A DNA stretch of 64,000 nucleotides from JAJPKK01 sp963844635 (GCA_963844635.1 CAWJPD010000003.1:620001-684000), one strand, 5' to 3'. Positions 28,096 to 37,099 are shown, counted from the stretch's first letter. Notes: generated by a model not told the origin, from the sequence alone. Numbers and translations: made by a program.

Positions 28096-28725
28096 ATGTC
28101 AGCCTACGTCGCTCACGAAGCCGATGCCGCGGCAGGAGAGGTTGAAACGCTCCACGCCCTTCATGCAGCCGAAGCCAAGTGCACGCGCTGTCCTCTCTTT
28201 GCTGCCGCGACCCAGGTCGTTCCCGGAGAGGGCCGCGTCGGCGCTCGCCTGATGCTGGTCGGCGAACAGCCAGGCGACAAGGAAGACCTCGCCGGGAAGC
28301 CGTTTGTTGGCCCCGCCGGTCGAATTCTCGATCAGGCCCTGGAAAAGGCGGCAATTCCGCGCGATGAGGCGTTTGTCACCAACGCTGTGAAACATTTCAA
28401 ACATGAAATGCGGGGCAAGCGCCGGTTGCACAAGCGCCCCAATGCCTTTGAGATCGAGCGCTGCCGGTGGTGGCTCAAGCGGGCGATCGTGCGACCCGCG
28501 GTGATCGTTGCGCTCGGCGCGACCGCCGCCCGCAGCGTGCTCGGCCGGGTGGCGACGATTACCGATCTGCGCGGCCGCAGCCATCCACTTGAAGACGGCA
28601 CCCCGGCTTTTGTCACCATCCATCCCTCGTACCTGCTGCGGATCAAGGATGAGGGCGACAAGGAGCGCGAGTTCGCCGGCTTCGTTGCCGATCTGCGTCG
28701 GGCCAAACAGAGCATCGCGATATAG
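28096..28725 (+). CDS. udgX: UdgX-type uracil-DNA-binding protein
   Basis: A 209-residue member of the uracil-DNA glycosylase family 4/5 superfamily. Start ATG 28096 follows AGGAGCGAG. The motifs are those of UdgX: GEQPGDKEDLAGKPFVGPAGRILDQAL (motif A, residues 56-82), the loop GKRRLHKRP with His112, and IHPSYLLR (motif C). In the mycobacterial protein the corresponding His forms a covalent bond with the uracil-site deoxyribose. Iron-sulfur cysteines include C29 and C32 (CTRC) and C124 (ERCRWW). The stop codon TAG (28723-28725) coincides with the first three bases of a dispersed repeat. Confidence 0.92.
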   Translation: MSAYVAHEADAAAGEVETLHALHAAEAKCTRCPLFAAATQVVPGEGRVGARLMLVGEQPGDKEDLAGKPFVGPAGRILDQALEKAAIPRDEAFVTNAVKHFKHEMRGKRRLHKRPNAFEIERCRWWLKRAIVRPAVIVALGATAARSVLGRVATITDLRGRSHPLEDGTPAFVTIHPSYLLRIKDEGDKEREFAGFVADLRRAKQSIAI

Positions 28726-28862
28726 CGCATGATCCGTAAAGTTGCAGACTTTTCGGACAAGATCATGCGCAAAATCATCAACGCATCCGGCGTCGAGCGC
28801 AGTCCGCGACGGATGCGCAAAAGAGATCGCGCGGGACCGATTCAAGGTGAACGCATCCCGCT
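28723..28862 (+). repeat. Dispersed repeat family A, copy 3
   Basis: Begins TAGCGCATGATCCGTAAAGT; its TAG is the stop codon of udgX. The first hairpin (GCGCATGATC/GATCATGCGC) and the CGCATCC…GGATGCG hairpin are present, followed by TTCAAGGTGAACGCATCCCG. Confidence 0.88.
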
Positions 28863-28926
28863 TAGGCCCTTAAGGGAGATTACGCTTCGGCGAGCACGCG
28901 TTCACGCACGCCCAAGCCGCATGGGC

Positions 28927-29824
28927 TCAAGCGAGCGGCAGATAGCCGAAGCGCTGCATCTGCTCACCATGGGCTGCTACGATTCGCTCGATTTGCGCAG
29001 GTGTCAGCACGTCCTTCCATTGACCGGCGCGGCCTTCCCGGAAGAAATTCTGGTCGGCGTCCGGGGGGCGCTCGCGAAACCCTTTCCGCTGTTCCTGCGC
29101 GGCAAGCCGGATGAATGACGAGCGTTCGATGGCTTCGGCGAGCTGCGCGGAACTTGGTTGGAGCAGCAGGTGCCGCGCCAGCGCGGCAAAGGTCTCTTCC
29201 GGGTCGTCCAGCATGTCCTCGTAACGCACCACATGCAGGGCGGGGTGGCGATTGCGCGTCCAACTCAAGACATGCTGGCTCCAGGAGCCAAGCACTTCGT
29301 AGACCGCGTTAGGCCTCCCTTGCGATTCGCAGTCGGTCATCGACACGAACTCGATGGAATCGTCGATCGTTTTGCCGCCGTGATGGGCATAGGAAATCAC
29401 CACATCCAGCGGGTTGCGGACGACATAGACCGCACCCGCAGTTGCGGCGAAGTTGATGGTGGAATGGCCGCGGTCCATGACGAGGCAATTATGGGTCTTG
29501 ATGAAGACCAGACCATCGACCTCGTCCGCGATCTGTTGATGAACGGCGTGCCGGGTGGCAGCGATTTCGCCGCGGTGGGTGTCGTTGTCCGGCTCGAAGC
29601 CAGAAAATCCTGGCATAGCGCTGCTTGTCGATCTCCCATGTCGAGAAGCGCGCCATCTCGTTGATGTCCTGCTCTTCCGTCTCTCCGCTCATCAGCTTCG
29701 CGAGATTGTGCAAGAAGGCACGGGTCCAGGTGTTGCCCGATTTGGGATAGGACGCGATCCACACGATGCCGGAGCGCGGTGCCGGCTGTCCCGCCGGGTC
29801 ACTCCGCGGGGATTGATGGACCAT
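28927..29824 (-). CDS. Sulfotransferase domain protein (frameshifted)
   Basis: Reads MVHQSPRSDPAGQPAPRSGIVWIASYPKSGNTWTRAFLHNLAKLM from ATG 29824. YPKSGNTW is the PAPS 5'-phosphosulfate loop. The frame breaks at a T4 run on the coding strand (29604-29607), where one T too many separates KQRYARI from SGFEPDNDTHRGEIAATR. The rest holds FIKTHNCLVMDRGHSTINF, the 3'-phosphate motif RNPLDVVISYAHHGG, and the C-terminal GFRERPPDADQNFFREGRAGQWKDVLT, typical of the family. Corrected length is about 298 residues. Transfers sulfate from PAPS to an unknown acceptor; no PAPS synthesis gene is nearby. Confidence 0.85.
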
Positions 29825-30201
29825 GCAAGCGCCCCGATGCCTGTTCGTTGCGGCCCGGTTATCCGTCGCGGTGGCCGATCCTGCAAATCGGAAATAGGGA
29901 GCTCTTCGTCAAACGTTGCGTTCGGGCAATACCCCCCGCACAAATCCCCGGCAAAGTGCAATCGGAGTCGAGCCGATGCGGGATTGGATGCCGCCGTTTT
30001 GTGTACAGGGGGTTCGCATCGCGGCGGCTCGGCGCCTGCCGCAGTGGGCCCTTCAAATTGTCTTGCTCTGGCGCGCCGATGCCGTCGCGGATTCTCGGTG
30101 CCTCGGGAGGGTAAGGCGGCACGTTGCCCACGACGGCATCAACGACGACGCAAACTTCTTCCGCAGGAGCGAAGAAGCTGCTTTCGTTTCTTGCCCCGTT
30201 T
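29825..30201. other. Intergenic region between sulfotransferase and repeat
   Basis: About 375 bases on the upstream side of the sulfotransferase gene. No coding region is persuasive and no tRNA or structured RNA was recognised. Confidence 0.45.
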
Positions 30202-30346
30202 TAGAGCGGGAGGCTTTTAACGTTCATCGCCTCCCGCTCGGTTGCCTTTTACGCATCCGTCGCGGACTACGCTCCACGACGGATGCGCGGTGACTTTGGG
30301 TTGATCTTTGTCCGAAAAGTCTGCGACCTTACGGGATCATGCGCTA
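30202..30346 (-). repeat. Dispersed repeat family A, copy 4 (reverse)
   Basis: On the reverse strand it begins TAGCGCATGATCCCGTAAGG at 30346, runs through TCGCAGACTTTTCGGACAAAGATC and the CGCATCCGTCGTGGAGCGTAGTCCGCGACGGATGCG hairpin, and ends with the third hairpin (GAGCGGGAGGC/GCCTCCCGCTC, 30205-30240). Its TAG is the stop codon of the secreted peptide gene. Confidence 0.88.
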
Positions 30347-30541
30347 ATTCGCGAACGAAGGTCCTGGAAGCGGCAGGCGGCCGTCGAGCTGCCAGTCGTG
30401 GGCCTGGGCTGCCGTGATCGGCGTTGCCGCAGACGCGCTGGTGACACGCGGCGTCTGCTTCGCCGGGTGCGCGGCATAGGCGGGGGCGGCGACGACGGTT
30501 GCGAGTGCTGCGATCAATGCGACGTGGCGCTTCGTGAACAT
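30344..30541 (-). CDS. Small secreted peptide with HDWQLDGRLPL motif, copy 1
   Basis: A 65-residue protein from ATG 30541, preceded by AAGGAG. Residues 1-23 are a signal peptide (MFTKRHVALIAALATVVAAPAYA). The mature peptide of about 42 residues is Ala/Thr/Pro-rich and ends AHDWQLDGRLPLPGPSFAN. A paralogue at 51683-51886 shares the signal region IAAPAYAA and the end HDWQLDGRLPL-GP. Codons of the shared motif differ at five third positions, all silent, which argues for selection on the peptide. A perfect TGTGA-N6-TCACA operator lies about 100 nt upstream. Its stop TAG belongs to a dispersed repeat. Function unknown. Confidence 0.8.
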   Translation of the reverse strand: MFTKRHVALIAALATVVAAPAYAAHPAKQTPRVTSASAATPITAAQAHDWQLDGRLPLPGPSFAN

Positions 30542-30636
30542 GGCGTTGCTCCTTATGCCGTGGCGTGGGCCTTTCGCGTACCGCGCCGGACCCCAACGCC
30601 CACCTGCGCAGGTTACGCGTCTCGGGCGGGTGGGTA

Positions 30637-30652
30637 TGTGAAGCAGTTCACA
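30637..30652 (-). promoter_or_regulatory. CRP-type operator upstream of peptide copy 1
   Basis: TGTGAACTGCTTCACA on the reverse strand, a perfect match to TGTGA-N6-TCACA. Its centre is about 104 nt before the ATG at 30541. The paralogous gene near 51.7 kb has an equivalent site at nearly the same distance. Confidence 0.75.
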
Positions 30653-30700
30653 TGGGCCGCAGAGATTTCGAGCGTTCCGGCAATACGGCGCGGATGCCTG

Positions 30701-30843
30701 GAGCGGGATGCGTTCAGTTTGAATCGCTTCCCGCTCGGTTCTGTGCTGCGCACCCGTCGCGGACTGCGCTCGACGACGGATACGTGTTGATTTTGCGCAT
30801 GATCTTGTCCGAAAAGTCTGCAACTTTACGGGATCATGCGCTA
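30701..30843 (-). repeat. Dispersed repeat family A, copy 5 (reverse)
   Basis: Reverse-strand TAGCGCATGATCCCGTAAAG at 30843 downwards, then GACAAGATCATGCGCAAAATC, the CGTCGTCGAGCGCAGTCCGCGACGGGTGCG hairpin (arms imperfect) and the third hairpin GAGCGGGA…TTCCCGCTC at 30701-30738. It sits between the cyclase gene and the peptide gene, upstream of the operator. Confidence 0.87.
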
Positions 30844-30936
30844 CGTTTTGGCGTTCGCTGTCGCGGACCGAACGAATCCTTTTCGCAGGCGACCCGACCA
30901 TGGGCAGCCTGGTGTCACGCGAAGTGCCTCGCCGGA

Positions 30937-32062
30937 TCAAGCGTCGGAGGACGAGGCGGCGCGGACATTGAAAACGCGCACGGCGCGATGGAGGCCCTTG
31001 AGCGAAAGCTCGCCGCACGGCTCGGTCCCGATCGTCTCCTCGATTGCGGCCTGCACTTTGCTGTCGACCAGTATCTGGCCGTTCTTTGCGCTGTCACACA
31101 GCCGCGCAGCGAGATTGGTGACGGTACCGATCGCGGCATAATCAAAGCGGCCTTCGAAGCCGATGCGGCCGAGCGTGGCGTAGCCGTTGGCGATGCCGAT
31201 GCCAAAGCCGAGCTCGTGACCGAGGCGCCGCCATTTCACCCCAAGCGCGGCAACGCTCTCGCGCATGTCCATTGCCATCATGACCGCCTGGCGGTTCGGA
31301 TCGGCACAGGGGAGCGGATCGTTGAACAGCACCATGATCGCGTCCCCGGCGAAGCGCTCAAGGGTGCCGTCATGTTTGCTGACGAGGGCGCCAAGCACGG
31401 CATGATATTCGGCAAGGACCGACATCACCTCCTCAGGCTCTGCCGTTTCGGCAAAGGCCGTAAAGCCGCGAAGATCGCAGAACAGCACGGTGATGTTTCT
31501 GCGATGACTTCGCGAGGATATGCTCATCGCCCGAGGACAGGATCGCTTCGGCGATCTGCGGCGACAGGAACCGCTTCAGGCGATTCATGCGCTCGATCTC
31601 GCCGAGCTGGCGGGCGACGCGATCCTCGAGGTCGCTGTTCCAGCCCTTGAGTTCGGCAGCCTGCGCCATGACCTGATCGTGCAGGCTCTTGATGCGCAGC
31701 ACCGACTTCACTCGTGCGACCAGCGCCATCTGGTCGATCGGCTTGGTGAGATATTCGTCCGCACCGGCCTCGAGTCCCGCCACCACGTCCTTGCTGTCTG
31801 CCTTGGCGGTGACAAGGATAATCGGCATGAAGGGCAGGGTCGGGTCGTTCTTGAGCCGGCGGCAGACGGCAAGACCGTCGATCTTCGGCATCATGACATC
31901 GAGCAGGATCAGGTCGGGCTTCAGCGCAGCCACCGCTTCGAGCGCGAGTTCGCCGTTAGCGGCCTGGGACAGCTCGTAACCGTGCGAGCCGAGCCGTGTC
32001 GCCAGAATGTCGCGGTTGGTCTCGTTGTCGTCGACGATCAGGATGCGCGGCGGATCGTGCAT
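30937..32062 (-). CDS. Response regulator–class III nucleotidyl cyclase (frameshifted)
   Basis: From ATG 32062, a receiver domain (ILIVDDNETNRDILATRL, phospho-acceptor D in LILLDVMMPKIDG, KPIDQMALVARV) leads through a linker helix to ERMNRLKRFLSPQIAEAILSSGDEHILA. The frame breaks near 31509, where one extra base separates ILA from SHRRNITVLFCDLRGFTAFAE. The cyclase domain follows: metal ligands D in FCDLRG and D in FAGDAIMVLF, then FDYAAIGTVTNLAARL. The residue usually Lys in adenylate cyclases is Arg (ERFAGD), while the partner Asp (FDYAAIG) is kept, so adenylate cyclase activity is likely but not certain. About 374 residues when corrected; third gene of a kinase–regulator–cyclase operon. 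Confidence 0.87.
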
Positions 32063-32137
32063 GATGTCGCGTGCCCCCCAAGATGCTCCGTCGTTTCCTG
32101 GCGAGGCGAACCGACCCTCGCGATTCGGCCTCGCGCG

Positions 32138-32503
32138 CTATGGCACGTACTCGCGAATTTTGGCGAGCAGCGCTCGTGGACTGAACGGCTTGGCCACGTA
32201 GGCGTCGCATCCGGCGGCCCGCGCCTTCACTTCATCGCCGCTCAGCGCGTATGACGTGACGACGATGATGGGGATGTGCTGCAAATTCGGGTCGGCCTTG
32301 ATGCGACGGGTCGCCTCGTAGCCGTCGAGCAGCGGCAGCTGGATGTCCATGAGAATGAGGTCCGGCCGGTCGCGGGCCGCTGCCGCCAGCGCCGCCTCGC
32401 CGTCGCCGGCCTCGACCATTTCGTATCCGGAATTGGCCAGCAGATCGCGCAGGATCCGCCGGTTGTCCTCCTGGTCCTCGACGACAAGAATGCGCCTGCT
32501 CAT
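32138..32503 (-). CDS. CheY/DivK-like single-domain response regulator
   Basis: A 121-residue receiver domain: MSRRILVVEDQEDNRRILRDLLANSGYEMVEAGDGEAALAAAARDRPDLILMDIQLPLLDGYEATRRIKADPNLQHIPIIVVTSYALSGDEVKARAAGCDAYVAKPFSP. Acidic pocket ED, phospho-acceptor D in LILMDIQLP, switch T/S and Lys in AKPF are all present. There is no output domain, so it passes phosphate or signals by protein contact. Its ATG overlaps the kinase stop by 4 nt (ATGA). The cyclase gene follows after 75 nt. Confidence 0.93.
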   Translation of the reverse strand: MSRRILVVEDQEDNRRILRDLLANSGYEMVEAGDGEAALAAAARDRPDLILMDIQLPLLDGYEATRRIKADPNLQHIPIIVVTSYALSGDEVKARAAGCDAYVAKPFSPRALLAKIREYVP

Positions 32504-35470
32504 GCGGTGTCCACCTGACGCTCGACGTTGACGGGGAGGTCGACAAAGAACGTTGCGCCGCAGCCGAGTTGCGACTCGACCCAAATGCGTCCTCCATGCA
32601 TGGCGATGATGCGCCTCGCGATCGAAAGACCCAGGCCGCTGCCGCCCTTCGTCTTGGTCGCAGAGGAGTCCGCCTGCTGGAATTCCTCGAATATCTTCGC
32701 CTGATCCGCAATTCCGATGCCGGGGCCGGTATCGCGCACCGAAAGCGTGCACGTCTTGCGATCGGCCTCGCAGAGGGCGCGGATTTCGACCTCGCCGACG
32801 TCGGTGAATTTGATGGCATTGCCGACCAGGTTGAGAAGTACCTGGGTGAGCCGCCGCTCGTCGCCATGCGCCATCGGAAGGTCCGGCGGCAGATCGATTT
32901 TGAGCGCCAGCCCTTTTTCGGTCGCAAGCGACTCGACGGCAGAGAAGACGCTGTTGACCACATCCTTGATCGAGTAGTCGGCGAGTGACAGTGTCAGCTG
33001 GCCGGCTTCGATCTTCGACAGGTCGAGCACGTCGTTGATCAATCCCAGCAGATGTTTGCCGTTGCTCTGCACGCGCTCGAGCACGCCGCGCATCTTCCCG
33101 GGCGTTTCACCGTAGATGTCATCAAGAATGAGTTCCGTGTAGCCGAGGATCGCGTTCAGCGGTGTGCGCAGCTCATGGCTCATATTGGCGAGGAACTGCG
33201 ACTTGTGCTGGCTCGCGAGTCTCAAGCTGATGGCTCTTCTCGCCGATTTCGCTGAACAGCCGCGCGTTCTCGATCGCGAGCACCGATTGCGCCGCGAAGG
33301 TCTGCAACAGGTCGACCGTGCCGTTTGGAAATTCGCCGGGCGCCTTGCGGCGAACGACCAGCGCGCCAACCACGCCCTCGGCCCCGATCAGCGGGACCAC
33401 GAGCCGCGCCCGATAGCCCGCCCGCAGCACGACCTGCTGAGCCGGCAGGGCCGGTTCCTCCCGCATGTCGGCGACCTGCATCGGCCGCCGCTCCTCCGTT
33501 GAGCGCGCGACGGCTTCGGAAAGGTCGGAGTGTTGCAATTTCAGCGACGCGATGAACTCGTCGGTCATGCCGTAATTGGCGCGTGACAGGAATTCGCCGC
33601 TGGTGGCTTCGAACACGTAGATCGTTCCCGCCTCGGTGCCGGAGAGCTGCACCGCCTTGGCGACGATGGTGCTGAGCACCGTCTCGAGGTCGAGTGTGGA
33701 ATTGACGGCCTGCGTGACTTCGCCGAGCGCACGCAACTCTGTGACCGATTGCGTCAAGTCGTCGGTACGGTCGCGCAATTCGTTTAATAGCCGGACATTC
33801 TCGATGGCAATGACGGCCTGGCTTGCGAAGCTTGCCACCAACGCGATCTGCTTGTCGGTGAACGGGCGCACCTCCTGTCGGTAAATGCCGATTGCTCCGA
33901 TCAATTCGCCTTCCTTGAGCATCGGAACCGCAAGGTAGGTTCGCGCCCCGGCAAGATGCACGATTGCAGCGCGACTGGCATCGTCATAGGACGGCTCGGC
34001 GGCGACATCCGTGATGTGAACCGGCTTCTTGGTGCTCACGAGACGTCCGACGGCTGTTTGCGGGTGCGTGCGCAGCACGGGTTCACGCTCCCTCAACTCC
34101 GCAAACTCGGGTGGCGGGTTGTGCATGGCCACCACGCGGAAGGCGCCGTTTTCATACCGCATCATGGTGCCAAATCTGGCCTCGCACAGGCGCGTCGCGT
34201 TCTCCAGCACGGTTTGAAACACCGGGACAAGCTCGCCCGGCGAGCTTGAGATCACACCCAGCACTTCGGCTGTCGCGGTCTGCTGCTCGAGCGCCTCGCT
34301 CAGTTCGTGGGTGCGTTGCTCGACCTTTCGTTCGAGGCCCGAATAGGATTCCTGCAGCCGGTCGGCCATGTCATTGAACTGGTCGGCAAGCCCCTCGAGC
34401 TCATCGCCGGTCTTGATCGAGATGCGCTGGCCGAGGTCGCCGCTGCCGATCCGTTGCGCGCCGGCCCGCAGCATCTGGATCGGAACCACCATGCGGCGGG
34501 CGAGGAACACGCCGGCCAGGAAGGCCAGCGTCAGGCCGGCGAGCAGGATGGCGCCCGACCGCTCGATCGAATTGTAGATCGGCCCATACGCCTCCTCGAC
34601 CGGAAGCTCGACGAAGAGAAGCCAGCCGAGCGGCGCGATCGGCGCATAGGCGGTGAGCACGTTGCGGCCGCGCAAATCCTCGCCTTCCTGCACCGGTTCG
34701 GCCCCCGGCGTGCGGGCGGTGCGCACCTGCACGAGCCGCGTCATGTCGGTATTGCGCAGGACCAGGCTGATATCCGGATGCGCGATCAAACGGCCCCCGG
34801 CATCGACGACAAAGGCCTCGCCACGGTCGCCGACCTTGATCTGGGAAACCACGTCCCACAGCAGCTTGAGACTGACCTCCGCGACGCTCACACCCGCATC
34901 GCGGCGCGTGCCGGCAAGCGACATCGTCATGTAGGGCTCGGATTCTCGCCGGAAATAAACCGGGCCGTAGTAGACTTTCTTGTCCATCGCCTCGGTGAAT
35001 TTGGGGTCGTCGGCGAAAATCTCCTGGCTTGTCGTTTCGTCCATTGCGAGCCGCGAGACGCGCAAGCGTTCCTTGCCGGTGGAATCGAGCTGGGCGAGTT
35101 CGGTAATCGCCGGCACCTGGCGCAGCAGGCGCAAACCGTCAAAGCGGCGTTGCTCGATGGTGCCGGCCGACCATGGCAGTTGCGTCGTCCAGCCGATCTG
35201 ACTCTCGATCTCCTTGATGAATTGACTGATCTTTTCCGCGGCGCCTTCGGCCTGCTCGCGCTGAATACGGACCAGCTCGGTCTTGTGTTCACTGTAGGAG
35301 AATGCGATTTCGAACAGACCGTTGCTTAACAACGCGACGCAAACAACCGCCAGGAACAGGGCAACATATTTCCGGAACAAAGGCCCGCTGATCTGTCGCC
35401 AGCCGCTCTTGTGTGCGATCTGCGAAAGGACGGTGTTGTCGCTGCTGATCGGGTCGCTTCGCTGTAGCAT
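32500..35470 (-). CDS. Hybrid-input sensor histidine kinase: Cache, HAMP, two GAF, HisKA, HATPase (frameshifted)
   Basis: From ATG 35470: a first membrane helix (about residues 31-55, YVALFLAVVCVALLSNGLFEIAF), a periplasmic double-Cache-type region (DDPKFTEAMDKKVYYGPVYFRRESEPYMTMSLAG; GEAFVVDAGGRLIAHPDISLVL), a second helix (SGAILLAGLTLAFLAGVFLARRM), HAMP, and two GAF domains (FQTVLENATRLCEARFGTMMRYE; STIVAKAVQLSGTEAGTIYVFE). One extra base near 33220 breaks the frame between GEKSHQLE and LASQHKSQF. The kinase core follows: H-box NMSHELRTPLNAILGYTELI, N-box VLLNLVGNAIKFT, G1 DTGPGIG and G2 GGSGLGLSIARR. Corrected length about 989 residues. Ligand unknown. It heads an operon with a CheY-like regulator and a cyclase. 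Confidence 0.9.
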
Positions 35471-35889
35471 GTGGACCTTCGTTCGCCGATCGAGCGTGCT
35501 GGTCTTGCCGCTTTGCCGACACTCGTTTCAATGGACGGAAGATCGCGATGCCGTCGCATAATCCCAGGAAAGTTTCAGGCTTTGCCTGTATGTGTGCAAT
35601 CCCGCTATTTGCGTGAAACGATCGGTGCGATCCTCGCCTCTTTGCATGGGGTGGCGCCTGTCATGGTATCAAATCGCGCTCGTCGTGCCACCACGACAAT
35701 TGCTGTGAAAGCAGGAGATTATCCCTAGCCCCGATAAGTCAAGCTATTGTTTTCACGTTATTATTTTTGCCGGCTTGATTGCGGCTTGCATCGCTGAGAT
35801 ATTCTGGCGGAAAATTTAACCGGTTTTGAGCGGCTTTAACCTGATTTGGGCGGCGAGAGGCGACATTTCACTCGCCGGAGGGTAGTGCC
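35471..35889. other. Divergent regulatory region between kinase and Crp-type genes
   Basis: About 420 bases between divergent genes, AT-rich at 35720-35800. It should contain both promoters. I found no TGTGA-N6-TCACA or FNR-type TTGAT-N4-ATCAA site in it. Confidence 0.5.
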
Positions 35890-36615
35890 TTGGCGACGCC
35901 GATGGAAACGCGAGCGCAGCCTCCACCGCTTGATGGGGCGGCGCTGCTCGCCGCGCATCCGGTGTTTGGCGAACTCGCGTCCGCGCAACTGCGGCAGCTG
36001 TCGTCCTATTCCCGCAAACGCAAGATCGACGCCGGCACCACGCTGTTCGTCAAGGGCGACCCCGGCACGGCATTGTTTGCCGTGTGCGGTGGCACGGTGA
36101 AAATCATGGTGCCGTCCATCGACGGTCGCCAGGCCACGTTCAACCTGATCTATCCGGGCGAGATTTTCGGTGAAATCGCGCTGCTCGACGGTCAGCCGCG
36201 CACGGCGGACGCCGTGGCACTCACCGACTGCGAACTGTTGGTCATCGAACGGCGCGACTTTCTTGCCTTCGTGCATGAAGAGCCGAAGGTTGCCATGAAG
36301 CTCGTGGAACTGCTGTGCATGCGGCTTCGCGTGGCTTCCGCGCATCTCGAGGAGGTGATGTTTCTCAACCTGTCGGCGCGGCTGGCACGGCTGTTGACGC
36401 GACTGCGTGACGAGAATACGGCGGCCGACAAGGCTCGGCTCGCCATCACCCAGCGCGAGATCAGCCAGATGCTCGGCACGACGCGCGAGAGCGTCAACAA
36501 GCAGCTGCAGAGCTTTGCAAGACGCAAGCTCATCGCGCTCATGCGCGGCGGCATCCAGGTGTTGGCCCCGAAAGCCCTCGCTACCCTTGCCCTCGGCGAA
36601 GATGGAGAACTTTAA
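35890..36615 (+). CDS. Crp/Fnr-family transcription regulator, CRP-like
   Basis: About 241 residues from TTG 35890, preceded by GGAGGG at a good distance; ATG 35902 is an alternative. The cyclic-nucleotide fold contains PGEIFGEIALLDGQPRTADAVALTDCELLVIE, where the Glu and the Arg-Thr pair match the cAMP-phosphate pocket of CRP (E72, R82, S83 in E. coli). The helix-turn-helix is LAITQREISQMLGTTRESVNKQLQSFARRKLI. RE…K corresponds to E. coli CRP R180, E181 and R185, the residues that read TGTGA. There are no Fnr-type N-terminal cysteines. It is divergent from the kinase operon that ends in a cyclase. cAMP binding is inferred from these residues. Confidence 0.88.
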   Translation: MATPMETRAQPPPLDGAALLAAHPVFGELASAQLRQLSSYSRKRKIDAGTTLFVKGDPGTALFAVCGGTVKIMVPSIDGRQATFNLIYPGEIFGEIALLDGQPRTADAVALTDCELLVIERRDFLAFVHEEPKVAMKLVELLCMRLRVASAHLEEVMFLNLSARLARLLTRLRDENTAADKARLAITQREISQMLGTTRESVNKQLQSFARRKLIALMRGGIQVLAPKALATLALGEDGEL

Positions 36616-37099
36616 AGAAACGGCACGGCGGACGGAGTTATATCGGTCCGATACAGGTTTAGGAGTGTTGACGCAGCGGGACAGGCGGCAATTGTTCGCT
36701 GCGACGAGCGTTGCATTTCTGCCGCTGTGCCTCTGCCGCTGCGATGGCGTGTACGTTCAGGCCCCTTCGCCGCCTGTATTGTGACTGCTATGTTGCGCGG
36801 AGGCCTTAGTCAAACCGGCGCATGTCCCGATCAACTTGGAGCAGGGTGGGCAAAGGCGGTCGAGGTCTCACAGTTTCGACTGAGCGCGCGTTCCGCCGTG
36901 CCCACGCGGTCCGTTTTGACCCGCATGGCTTTGGTGAAATTCGTTCTCGGTAGGCACGGCGGATGCGATGCCGTATATCGACTGAGACTTCTGCGGCCAC
37001 CTTTGCCCACCCTGCGCGTGATTCAATTGGTTCGGAATAGGCTCTAAATCGGCGACACGAGACCATCCGCAGCGCCGGACCAAAGCGGGAGGAGAGGTT
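36616..37099. other. Intergenic region containing a large inverted repeat
   Basis: About 480 bases. Apart from the inverted repeat at 36841-37016 there is no clear gene; several short forward frames (for example 36727-37047) have atypical sequence and overlap the repeat. Confidence 0.5.
36841..37016. repeat. Imperfect inverted repeat, arms about 65 bp
   Basis: Left arm GCAGGGTGGGCAAAGGCGGT (36841 onward) through CGAGGTCTCA and CCGCCGTGCCCACGC (to about 36905). The right arm (36951-37016) reads the reverse of the same sequence: GGCACGGCGGATG, CGACTGAGACTT, CACCTTTGCCCACCCTGCGC. The central 45 bases differ. GTGGGCAAAGG/CCTTTGCCCAC and GCCGTGCCCAC motifs resemble dispersed palindromes I know from Bradyrhizobium-type genomes. 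Confidence 0.75.

Noticed and set aside
36727..37047. Forward frame upstream of the MBL-fold gene
   Set aside because: It runs through the inverted repeat and its composition is unlike the neighbours.
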